Below are positions 1 through 6,415 of a stretch of 9,393 bases of DNA, piece by piece. Numbering within the stretch: position 1 is the stretch's first letter; every line of letters starts with the position of its first letter. Origin of the DNA: Methanobacterium sp. (GTDB lineage Archaea > Methanobacteriota > Methanobacteria > Methanobacteriales > Methanobacteriaceae). The stretch is taken from contig PMGM01000053.1 of the NCBI GenBank assembly GCA_003158115.1, positions 37,773-47,165 of the forward strand. The letters run 5' to 3'. The position numbers and the translations under genes were made by a program. The notes beneath the pieces are model-generated. The model was not told where the DNA came from. It saw only the letters and a program-made list of their open reading frames with translations, and made no database searches.

Positions 1-108
1 AAGATATCTTAAAACATTCTCATGAAAAACTTACTTTAAGTTAAATCAAAATAAGCAGAAATACAAAATTCGTTATTAATTATTAATTATATCATAGGTT
101 TATCTAAA

Positions 109-1890
109 ATGAAAAATGTTATAATCTTATTAGTTGAAGATGAAAGTTTAGAAACTAAGGAACTTAAACAAAAATTAGAAGGAATTGGTTATCAAGTTCC
201 ATATATTATTTATACTTATGAAGAACTCGTAAATAAAGCTTCAGATATAATGCCGGATCTTATTTTGATGAAAATATTCTTAAAAGGGGATTTAAATAAT
301 ATTGAAGCTGTTAATAAGATTAAAAAACTTGATATACCTCTTATTTATTTAATTGATTATCCTAAAAACCCCTTAATTTTTGAAAAAACCAAAATCACTG
401 AACCTTATGGATATATAATTAAACCTTATAATGGCAATCAACTTAAATATACAATAGAATTAGCACTTTACAAGCATAAAAAAGAAAAAAAATTAAAAGA
501 AAATGAAAACAAATATCGGAAAATATTCAACAATGAATTTGACATGATTCATCTCAATATAATAAAAAATGGCATTCCCGGAAAGTTCATAGATGTAAAT
601 AATGTAGGCATTGAAAGGCTAGGTTACACATATGATGAATTTTTAAATATGACACCAATGGACATAATTGCGCATGAAAAACGATCTGAAATACAAAAAA
701 ATGCTTTTAATATTTTTGAAAAAGGATATCTTGAATTTGATATTATTCAACAAGCCAAAAATGGGAAAAAAATACCTGTAGAAGTTAAAAGTACTTTAAT
801 TGGATTAAATGAAGAAAAGGTGGTATTATCAATATCTCGTGATATTACAGAAAGTAAAAGAGCTGAAAAAACATTACAAGAAAGCGAGAAAAAATATAGA
901 GATTTGGCTGAACTTTTACCACAAACAATATTTGAAACCGATTTAAATGGAAATATCACATTTGTCAATCATATAGGTCATCAAATTTTTGGTTATACCC
1001 CTGAAGAACTGAATAAAGGAATAAATATGATCCAAATTTTAGTTCCTGAAGATCGTGCAAGAGCTATGAAAAATAACCAAAGGATATTAAATGGAGAAAA
1101 ATTACCATTTGGAGAATTTATAGCACTCAAAAAAGATGGTACTACTTTTCCAATAATCGTAAATACTAATCTAATTATCCAAGAAGATAAAATTATAGGA
1201 TTAAGAGGTATTTTAGTAGATATTTCAGAATTAAAGGATGCAGAAAATAAAATTAAAGCATCTCTTAAAGATAAAGAAGTGTTACTTAGAGAAATACATC
1301 ATAGGGTAAAAAATAATATGCAGATCATCTCAAGCTTACTCAACCTTCAGATAGATTATTTGAACGATGAAGATGCGGTTGACGTATTGAAAGAGAGTCA
1401 GAATCGAGTTAAATCCATGGCTATGATCCACGAAAAATTATATTTATCTACAGATTTAACAAAAATAAACTTTGTAGATTATATTCAAAGCTTGATTTCA
1501 AACTTATTTTATTCATACAACGTTAAAGAAGACCATATCAAACCAATACTTAAAATAGAAGATGTAAATTTGAATATAGAAACTGCAATTCCATGCGGTC
1601 TAATCATAACCGAACTCATATCTAACTGTTTAAAATATGCCTTTCCCAATCAAATGAAAGGAAAGATTATTATATCTCTTAAACAAGTAGAAGATAAGTT
1701 TGAACTTATTATAAGTGATAATGGCATAGGATTACCAGAAAATATTAACATTAACAAAATAAAAACACTTGGTATTTTACTAGTAAAAAGTTTAACGGAA
1801 CAAATTGATGGTAAAATATCAATTCAAAGAAAAAATGGAACCCAATTTAAGATTACATTTAAAGAACTAAAATACAAAGAACGTATTTAA
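109..1890 (+). CDS. Soluble sensor histidine kinase with pseudo-receiver (REC-PAS-PAS-HisKA_2-HATPase)
   Basis: Probable cytoplasmic signal-transducing kinase of 593 residues without membrane segments. Domains in order: receiver-like (about 1-120, acidic pocket E10/D11, Lys at K105 in KPY), PAS (about 133-252), PAS (about 262-378), HisKA_2 dimerisation/phosphoacceptor (H-box EIHHRVKNN, H397/H398; H398 aligns with the HRxKN histidine) and HATPase_c (N-box E502 and N506; G1 box DNGIGLP at 537-543; G2-like TLGILLVK near 557). The catalytic core looks intact. The receiver is degenerate: where this class reads LILMDI, K55 replaces the phosphoacceptor Asp, and I82 replaces the conserved Thr/Ser. 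It therefore probably acts as a docking or dimerisation module. The PAS ligand cannot be told, and no response regulator lies in the window. A weak AGGT precedes the ATG. The histidine-box region is richer in G+C than its flanks. Confidence 0.9.
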   Translation: MKNVIILLVEDESLETKELKQKLEGIGYQVPYIIYTYEELVNKASDIMPDLILMKIFLKGDLNNIEAVNKIKKLDIPLIYLIDYPKNPLIFEKTKITEPYGYIIKPYNGNQLKYTIELALYKHKKEKKLKENENKYRKIFNNEFDMIHLNIIKNGIPGKFIDVNNVGIERLGYTYDEFLNMTPMDIIAHEKRSEIQKNAFNIFEKGYLEFDIIQQAKNGKKIPVEVKSTLIGLNEEKVVLSISRDITESKRAEKTLQESEKKYRDLAELLPQTIFETDLNGNITFVNHIGHQIFGYTPEELNKGINMIQILVPEDRARAMKNNQRILNGEKLPFGEFIALKKDGTTFPIIVNTNLIIQEDKIIGLRGILVDISELKDAENKIKASLKDKEVLLREIHHRVKNNMQIISSLLNLQIDYLNDEDAVDVLKESQNRVKSMAMIHEKLYLSTDLTKINFVDYIQSLISNLFYSYNVKEDHIKPILKIEDVNLNIETAIPCGLIITELISNCLKYAFPNQMKGKIIISLKQVEDKFELIISDNGIGLPENININKIKTLGILLVKSLTEQIDGKISIQRKNGTQFKITFKELKYKERI

Positions 1891-2097
1891 AAAAACATAT
1901 ATCCATTTATTTAGGATTTTATGGTACGAATAAAAAATAAATCGAAAGTTACAATTTATTATTTCCTTTTTGATTAGAAAACTCAAAAGTATAGATTACA
2001 GTGACGAATTGAAGAATTGAAATTTATTGAAATATTTATCTAAATTAAACGTACCTAATATTATCTTTTAAATCTTTAGAATTATATTTGCAAGTTC

Positions 2098-2105
2098 TTT
2101 TTTTT
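2098..2105 (+). terminator. Poly-T tract, possible terminator of the kinase gene
   Basis: Eight consecutive T on the plus strand follow the kinase gene after a long 3' untranslated stretch. Archaeal RNA polymerase terminates intrinsically at T-rich tracts without needing a hairpin. A shorter T5 at 1967-1971 is an alternative. Confidence 0.35.
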
Positions 2106-2446
2106 ATCCATCTGAATTAAATTATAAATATTCATGAAGGGAGAAAAATATAGACTCATAATAAATTAGTTACTGTGTAATTGGTAAATTTACAGCAAAT
2201 TTTCTGTTTGTTTTGCAGAAATGATTAAATTAAAATAAGTATCGATATTTTTGCTATCATTATATAGAGCTACGTATCAGATTTTACTATCTCGAATATT
2301 TGCACTAATTTTCATTACTTAATCGATAATAATTCTTAATTTCCAAAATGTTCCTATAAAATCATTCTAATATATATTTATTGTATTATGAAACAATTAC
2401 AAATATGATTTAGAAAGTATCAGAAAATTGTTATAAATCAGATAAG

Positions 2447-2464
2447 AAAATAAAAAGAGGAAAA
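2447..2464 (-). terminator. T-rich terminator of the rbr-dfx operon
   Basis: Read on the minus strand, this segment directly after the desulfoferrodoxin stop has runs of four, five and four T separated by one to four bases. Its position 11-28 bases past the stop and the absence of another gene downstream fit an archaeal oligo-T terminator. Confidence 0.45.
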
Positions 2465-2474
2465 TGGATATTAA

Positions 2475-2861
2475 TCAGTCCATGCTTTTCCATAGTCCAT
2501 GAATAATACAGTATTCCCTTGCTATTAAATTGTTGACGTCATCAACCATGAATTCTGCTTCAGGTACCATACCAGGTTTGAGATAAGCTCTTTGTGTTCC
2601 TTTATCGGTTATAATCTCAATCCAAGCAATATAATGCTTTTCTTCCATTGGATGTTGTACTTTTCCAACTTTAACCTTTACACCTGAATCTGTTTTTTCT
2701 ATGATTGGGATATGTTTTTCGGCACCCACATCTTTAGGAGCGTCACTGAGTTTTTCCATATCACTACCGCAACAGGTGACAGCTTCTCCTCCGCCTATAT
2801 GTATTAATTCAAAAATGTTTCCACAAGTATTGCATCTGAAAATTTGTCCTTTTTCTAACAT
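2475..2861 (-). CDS. dfx: Desulfoferrodoxin (two-iron superoxide reductase)
   Basis: Cytoplasmic enzyme that reduces superoxide to hydrogen peroxide without making oxygen, normally with rubredoxin as electron donor. At 128 residues it has the length of class I (2Fe) superoxide reductases. The N-terminal desulforedoxin domain (about 1-38) has the rubredoxin-like Fe(Cys)4 ligands C10, C13, C30 and C31. The C-terminal neelaredoxin domain has the catalytic-iron ligands H50, H70, H76, C118 and H121 in the usual motifs EKHIP, QHPMEEKHYIAWIE and CxxHG. E48 and K49 match the substrate-site Glu-Lys pair. All metal ligands are present, so it should be active. It starts 6 bases after the rubrerythrin stop, with a GAGGAG stretch inside the end of rbr as possible ribosome binding site, so the two genes are co-transcribed. 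Rubredoxin itself is not in the window. Confidence 0.96.
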   Translation of the reverse strand: MLEKGQIFRCNTCGNIFELIHIGGGEAVTCCGSDMEKLSDAPKDVGAEKHIPIIEKTDSGVKVKVGKVQHPMEEKHYIAWIEIITDKGTQRAYLKPGMVPEAEFMVDDVNNLIAREYCIIHGLWKSMD

Positions 2862-2867
2862 TTTTTA

Positions 2868-3449
2868 TCAGTACTCCTCACATAATATTTCATAGTATTT
2901 ACTAGCATGGTCACATGCAGGACATTTTAATGGTGGTTTGGCTGCTGTGTGGACATAACCACATTTTGTGCATACCCATTTGACTTCATGGTCTTTCTCT
3001 AGAACTGTACCTGATTCAACTATGTCTAAAAGTTTTTTGTACCTTGATTCGTGGTGTTCTTCTGCTTTTCCAATGGCTCGTAGCCTTACAGCCACATCAT
3101 CTAGTCCCTCGGCATCAGCAACATCTGCAAATCCTGGGTACATCTCACTATTTTCATAGTGTTCACCAGCGATGGCTGCTTTGATATTTTCGGGTGTAGT
3201 TGCCATTACCAGAGGGGCTTCGGCCTCCACAGTAACTGCATCAACATCACCAAACTCTTTTTTTAGATTTTGGATCATTCTAAATAGCCATTTTGCATGT
3301 TCTCTTTCATTATCTGCTGTAATAAGAAAGATATCTGAAATCTGAACGTACCCTTCATTTTTAGCTATTTTAGAATACAAGGTGTACCTGTTTCTTGCTT
3401 GGCTTTCACCAATGAATGCTTTAGATAAATTCTCCAATGTTTTTTTCAT
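2868..3449 (-). CDS. rbr: Rubrerythrin
   Basis: Cytoplasmic non-haem iron peroxidase that reduces hydrogen peroxide to water in anaerobes. The 193 residues match the classical family. The N-terminal ferritin-like four-helix domain (about 1-145) carries the diiron ligands E15, E48xxH51, E96xxE99 and E130xxH133. The C-terminal rubredoxin-like domain (about 155-193) has C160xxC163 and C176xxC179 for a single Fe(Cys)4 site. An additional C190 near the C-terminus is not a standard ligand. A GTGGT ribosome binding site three bases before the ATG fixes the start. It is the first gene of a minus-strand operon with desulfoferrodoxin and would remove the peroxide that enzyme makes. Its codons are visibly richer in G+C than the flanking AT-rich DNA, as expected for a conserved and probably well-expressed gene. 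Confidence 0.97.
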   Translation of the reverse strand: MKKTLENLSKAFIGESQARNRYTLYSKIAKNEGYVQISDIFLITADNEREHAKWLFRMIQNLKKEFGDVDAVTVEAEAPLVMATTPENIKAAIAGEHYENSEMYPGFADVADAEGLDDVAVRLRAIGKAEEHHESRYKKLLDIVESGTVLEKDHEVKWVCTKCGYVHTAAKPPLKCPACDHASKYYEILCEEY

Positions 3450-3480
3450 ATTACCACAGAATTAGTATCTGTAACTACTG

Positions 3481-3497
3481 TACTATAAATTTTTAGT
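3481..3497 (-). promoter_or_regulatory. Candidate proximal TATA element of rbr-dfx
   Basis: On the minus strand the segment reads CTAAAAATTTATAGTAC, a purine-rich BRE-like stretch followed by a TATA-like core. A start site about 25 bases downstream would give a 5' leader of only about 15 bases before the rbr ribosome binding site and start. The palindromic TATA at 3550-3563 is the alternative. Confidence 0.35.
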
Positions 3498-3549
3498 TTG
3501 GTTGTTATGAAACCTTATTAATTATTTGATTATAGTAAAATTTTGCAGA

Positions 3550-3563
3550 ATTTATATATAAAT
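3550..3563. promoter_or_regulatory. Perfect palindromic TATA element in the divergent promoter region
   Basis: ATTTATATATAAAT is a perfect 14-base palindrome and a strong TATA-like box between the divergent rbr operon and the gene at 3727. Being symmetric, it could be read in both directions: towards rbr with a leader of about 80 bases, or towards the small gene with a leader of about 145 bases. Direction and use are inferred only. Confidence 0.4.
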
Positions 3564-3623
3564 ATAACTTATCAAATTTTTACAGTATAAAAAATGAAAT
3601 TTAAACTCAAAATCATGATGATC

Positions 3624-3639
3624 CAAAAAGGTTTATAGA
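3624..3639 (+). promoter_or_regulatory. BRE/TATA-like promoter for the small gene at 3727
   Basis: CAAAAAGGTTTATAGA has a purine-rich BRE-like part followed by a TTTATAGA TATA-like core. A start about 25 bases downstream would give a leader of roughly 65 bases before the start codon at 3727. Confidence 0.4.
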
Positions 3640-3717
3640 ATTTAAATCTAAATATTTTCTTGATTAATTAAAGAGTTAACATTAATTATTTTTGTAAAAA
3701 AAACTAGAATCTATCGT

Positions 3718-3723
3718 GGTGAT
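3718..3723 (+). promoter_or_regulatory. Strong ribosome binding site deciding the start at 3727
   Basis: GGTGAT is complementary to the archaeal 16S rRNA 3' end and sits three bases before the ATG. It is the main evidence that the 72-residue ORF is a real gene. Confidence 0.75.
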
Positions 3724-3726
3724 AAT

Positions 3727-3945
3727 ATGGATGTTTCATGGGTAAATTTAGAGGTTGAAATGGACAGGGAAAAATTGTATGATGCTCGTTCTGATTCTTC
3801 AATTGATAGAATTGTAATAGGGTCAGATACTATCAAAATTACTTATAATCAACAATCAGAAAGAAAAGAGAAATATATACGCGTTATACTGATAGACAAT
3901 CTTTTAGGATATGAATATCCAATCGTGAGGGGTGAAGGAATATAA
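3727..3945 (+). CDS. Small hypothetical protein, 72 residues
   Basis: I do not recognise this protein. It has no signal peptide, membrane segment, cysteine or histidine, so it is probably a small soluble cytoplasmic protein that does not bind metal through Cys or His. Charged and hydrophobic residues alternate, for example DRIVIGSDTIKITYN and KYIRVILIDN, which suggests several beta strands. Gene reality rests on the strong GGTGAT ribosome binding site, a plausible TATA element upstream and T-rich terminator tracts immediately after the stop. It is divergent from the rbr-dfx operon and sits alone, so a link with oxygen defence is possible but unsupported. Confidence 0.75.
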   Translation: MDVSWVNLEVEMDREKLYDARSDSSIDRIVIGSDTIKITYNQQSERKEKYIRVILIDNLLGYEYPIVRGEGI

Positions 3946-3946
3946 A

Positions 3947-3961
3947 TTTTTATAATTTTTT
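3947..3961 (+). terminator. Double oligo-T terminator of the small gene
   Basis: T5 at 3947-3951 and T6 at 3956-3961 directly follow the stop codon, the usual form of an archaeal intrinsic terminator. Confidence 0.6.
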
Positions 3962-4160
3962 AAAAATAAATCAATATCAAAAATAATTTACTTCCCTATA
4001 TTTAGTTTTAGTGGTCATTATCTTGGTGTTTCTCAAATTTTCATAAAAAATTAATTGTACATATTAATTTTTTTAATTAAAAATTTAGTATATTTAAAGA
4101 ATTGTTAAATAACAAAATCGATTCTTTGGGTACTTAAAGTTGTGCTTAAATTATTTTATT

Positions 4161-4197
4161 TGAAAGATTTTTATAAAAATATTTAGATAACCTAAAT
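4161..4197 (+). promoter_or_regulatory. Promoter of the C1 protease gene with an inverted repeat near the start site
   Basis: TGAAAGA followed by TTTTTATAAAAAT (4168-4180) forms a BRE/TATA pair. A transcription start near 4200 would give a leader of about 33 bases, with an AAAGGA ribosome binding site at 4221 before the ATG at 4233. Just downstream of the TATA box, ATTTAG (4181-4186) and CTAAAT (4192-4197) form a perfect six-base inverted repeat with a five-base spacer. It lies where a repressor would block the polymerase. Confidence 0.5.
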
Positions 4198-4232
4198 CTA
4201 ATAATAATCTATAAAAAGAGAAAGGATAATAA

Positions 4233-6173
4233 ATGTTTACGAATAAAAATTATTACTGGGGTTTAATTTTAGTATTGGGAATATTCTTATCCCTATTAAT
4301 TTGCGGAGGGGCTTCAGCAGCTCAAGTTACAAACACCACACATACTACCTCACTAAATAGTTCAAAAACTGTTCAAAATAATTCAATTGTAATAAAAAAA
4401 GTATCAGTTACGAAAAATTTGAATATAGTTAATACTTCAGATGATATAAAAAATTTAACAATCGCTGCATCAACTCTGCCTTCATATTACGATCTTAGAA
4501 ACCTTGGAAAATTACCTCCTGTAGGGGATCAAGGTTCTAGTGGAGTATGCTGGGCATTTGCAGCTTTAGGTTCATTAGAATCATGTTTACTTCCCAATGA
4601 AACATGGAGCTTTTCAGAAAATAATATGAAAAATGTTCTTAGCAGTAGTTATCCTGAAGGATTTGACAGGGAAGCTAATGATGCAGGTAGTTGGGAAGAG
4701 GCAACAGCATATTTAACTAGATACAGTGGTCCAGTTACATCTGCCCAAGATCCATTTAACGAGGACAGTAGTTATTCTCCATCGGGACTCACAGTTGTGA
4801 AACATGTACAGGACACTGTTCTCATAGACCCTCGAAACAGTACTGGAACAATGGATAACTCCCAAATTAAAGATGCTATTATGGAATATGGTGCTGTTTA
4901 TAGTTTGATGACATATGATGATTCTTCTTTTAATCCAATAACCGATGCATATTATTATAATGGTTCATTAGCTGTAAATCATGCTGTGGAAATAGTTGGA
5001 TGGGATGATAATTATAGCAAGAACAACTTCATTAACGGTGCCCCTGGTAATGGTGCATTTATAGTAATGAATAGTTGGGGTTCGCAATGGGGGGACAACG
5101 GCTATTTTTATGTTTCATATTATGATACAGATTTAGCGAACAGTGATTATAACGTTGTTTTTATGGATGCAGAACCAACCAGTAATTACGATAACATATA
5201 CCAGTACGATCCCTTCGGAGCCGTAGGAAGCTTGGGCTATGATAGTGATGTAGGATGGTTTTCAAATGTTTTCAAATCCAATGGAAACGAAAAGTTAGAA
5301 GCTTCAAGCTTTTATGTTTTTAGTCCAAATTCCACCTATCAAATATATGTATATTTAAATCCTAAAAATAACAATCCAACAGATGGTGTTTTAGCAGACT
5401 TTCAAAGTGGAATCATTAGTACAGAAGGATATAAAACAATACAACTCGATAAAATTGTTCAGTTACTTAAAGGACAAGAATTTAGTATTGTTGTAGAGTT
5501 AACTTCGCCTAATGATCTTTATCCAGTAACTATTGAATATCCTTTGGATGGTTACAGCAGCAAGGCAACTTCTAATCCTGGGGAAAGTTATGTTAGTGAA
5601 GATGGTATCAACTGGGAGGATTTAACTAATATTGTTCTAAATGCAAATGTCTGTTTAAAAGCATTTACTATAGGGAAAGCAGCAGATTTAGCTGTTAGTG
5701 AGACAATTAAAAACATAAAAGATCGCTTTGGAAAGGAAGTTTTATTAACTATAACTGTACGAAATAATGGACCGGGTCAGTCACTTAACACAATTGTTAA
5801 TGATAAATTACCTCCAGAATTAACTTATCTATTATATGTATCTAATTATGGGAAATATAATGCACAGACAGGCGTATGGAATATAGGAAATCTATCTAAT
5901 GGGGCTTTAGCAACACTCATAATCAAATGTATATTAAACCATGGATTTAGTTTTACAAATACTGCTTTTGTAAGTTCATCATCGTATGACCCCAATTTAA
6001 ATAACAATATAGTGAGTCTTACTAAAAATTATTTAGTTTTGAATGCAGTAACTAAAAGTGGTTATTATGGTAAAAATGTTATTCCAATGCAAAAAACTGG
6101 AATTCCAGTCATTCCGTTATTTATGGGTCTTATAATTTTAATGGGTGGATTCATTGTTTCAAATAAAAAATAG
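4233..6173 (+). CDS. Secreted, membrane-anchored papain-like (C1) cysteine protease with lectin-like and DUF11 domains
   Basis: Probable cell-surface protease of 646 residues. A Sec signal peptide (about 1-29, ending ASA) is followed by a short Asn/Thr-rich pro-segment. The peptidase C1A domain (about 82-305) has Q100 (oxyanion hole), catalytic C106 in GVCWAF (papains usually have GSCWAF), H250 in NHAVEIVGW and N280 in NSWGSQWGDNGYF. Thus all catalytic residues are present. About 318-478 fits the lectin-like module that often follows C1 domains in microbial surface proteases. About 484-598 is a DUF11-type beta-sandwich (TVRNNGPG, WNIGNLSNG). The C-terminus has PMQKTG (618-623), a hydrophobic stretch and the tail SNKK, arranged like a surface-anchoring signal. 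Many N-x-S/T sequons suggest glycosylation. Substrate unknown; a pseudomurein peptide or envelope protein is inferred from the neighbours. It is not a C71 pseudomurein endoisopeptidase. Confidence 0.93.
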   Translation: MFTNKNYYWGLILVLGIFLSLLICGGASAAQVTNTTHTTSLNSSKTVQNNSIVIKKVSVTKNLNIVNTSDDIKNLTIAASTLPSYYDLRNLGKLPPVGDQGSSGVCWAFAALGSLESCLLPNETWSFSENNMKNVLSSSYPEGFDREANDAGSWEEATAYLTRYSGPVTSAQDPFNEDSSYSPSGLTVVKHVQDTVLIDPRNSTGTMDNSQIKDAIMEYGAVYSLMTYDDSSFNPITDAYYYNGSLAVNHAVEIVGWDDNYSKNNFINGAPGNGAFIVMNSWGSQWGDNGYFYVSYYDTDLANSDYNVVFMDAEPTSNYDNIYQYDPFGAVGSLGYDSDVGWFSNVFKSNGNEKLEASSFYVFSPNSTYQIYVYLNPKNNNPTDGVLADFQSGIISTEGYKTIQLDKIVQLLKGQEFSIVVELTSPNDLYPVTIEYPLDGYSSKATSNPGESYVSEDGINWEDLTNIVLNANVCLKAFTIGKAADLAVSETIKNIKDRFGKEVLLTITVRNNGPGQSLNTIVNDKLPPELTYLLYVSNYGKYNAQTGVWNIGNLSNGALATLIIKCILNHGFSFTNTAFVSSSSYDPNLNNNIVSLTKNYLVLNAVTKSGYYGKNVIPMQKTGIPVIPLFMGLIILMGGFIVSNKK

Positions 6174-6184
6174 GGATTATTTTA

Positions 6185-6205
6185 TTTTTTGATATATCTT
6201 TTTTT
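6185..6205 (+). terminator. Oligo-T terminator of the C1 protease gene
   Basis: T6 at 6185-6190 and T7 at 6199-6205 lie 12-32 bases after the stop codon, which fits archaeal intrinsic termination and separates this gene from the next unit. Confidence 0.6.
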
Positions 6206-6206
6206 G

Positions 6207-6228
6207 TCTAACCAACATGTTTGTTAGA
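6207..6228. promoter_or_regulatory. 22-base near-perfect palindrome, candidate operator
   Basis: The left arm TCTAACCAACA and right arm TGTTTGTTAGA are reverse complements except for one pair, with no spacer and an ACATGT centre. A TATA-like ATTTATTATAATA (6232-6244) follows after three bases. Size and symmetry suit a dimeric helix-turn-helix repressor, and the form resembles TetR-family operators; the regulator is unknown. It lies before the lipoprotein-M14 unit and after the C1 protease terminators. Confidence 0.5.
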
Positions 6229-6296
6229 ATTATTTATTATAATACAAAAAATATTAAATTTATTGTTATATTGAATTGAATATTGTAAAAAATTAC

Positions 6297-6338
6297 ATCA
6301 AAAACACATTTTATATTACATTTTTCAATGTTTTTGAT
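6297..6338 (+). promoter_or_regulatory. Inverted repeat flanking a TATA box, promoter of the lipoprotein-M14 unit
   Basis: ATCAAAAACA (6297-6306) and TGTTTTTGAT (6329-6338) are perfect ten-base reverse complements. The 22 bases between them contain TTTTATATTA (6309-6318), a good TATA box. A start near 6340 would leave a leader of about 75 bases. A partial third copy of the half-site, TTACATCAAAA, occurs at 6293-6303 and again at 6345-6355. Either a protein binding both half-sites or an AT-rich RNA hairpin from the upstream promoter could use this arrangement. Confidence 0.4.
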
Positions 6339-6405
6339 TAAAATTTACATCAAAATAAACCATTAGTTTAAATTAGATGAGAACAAATTATAATTTAACT
6401 TTTAA

Positions 6406-6412
6406 AGGTGGT
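6406..6412 (+). promoter_or_regulatory. Ribosome binding site deciding the lipoprotein start
   Basis: AGGTGGT lies three bases before the ATG at 6416. An in-frame ATG at 6377 has no such site and would add 13 polar residues before the signal peptide, so 6416 is chosen. Confidence 0.75.
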
Positions 6413-6415
6413 CAA

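Larger units (their letters stand above)
1891..2474. other. Gene-free convergent intergenic region
   Basis: This 584-base AT-rich stretch lies between the 3' ends of the kinase and the desulfoferrodoxin gene. I find no ORF with a credible ribosome binding site and no tRNA-like fold. A run of eight T at 2098-2105 could end transcripts from the kinase, although it is about 200 bases past the stop codon. A small TTTCTG/CAGAAA inverted repeat with a 9-base loop lies near 2200-2220. A weak AT-rich reading frame near 2133 encodes only about 11 residues and is not called. Confidence 0.6.

Noticed and set aside
747..968. Minus-strand ORF inside the kinase gene
   Set aside because: Antisense shadow of the region from the end of the first PAS into the second PAS; no expression signals.
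2701..3159. Plus-strand ORFs (2701-2895 and 2968-3159) opposite dfx and rbr
   Set aside because: Both lie antisense to genes whose products keep every metal ligand; Ser-rich shadow translations without start signals.
3646..4188. Exact 13-base inverted repeat, 3646-3658 and 4176-4188
   Set aside because: The sequence is almost all A/T, the copies are over 500 bases apart around one small gene, and nothing resembles a transposon end or target duplication.
4290..4310. Cysteine 24 in the C1 protease signal peptide as a lipobox
   Set aside because: The residue before the Cys is Ile, not Gly/Ala/Ser; the ASA motif a few residues later fits an ordinary signal peptidase site.
6377..6415. Upstream in-frame ATG extending the lipoprotein by 13 residues
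   Set aside because: The AGGTGGT site at 6406-6412 points to the ATG at 6416, and the extension would put polar residues before the signal peptide.
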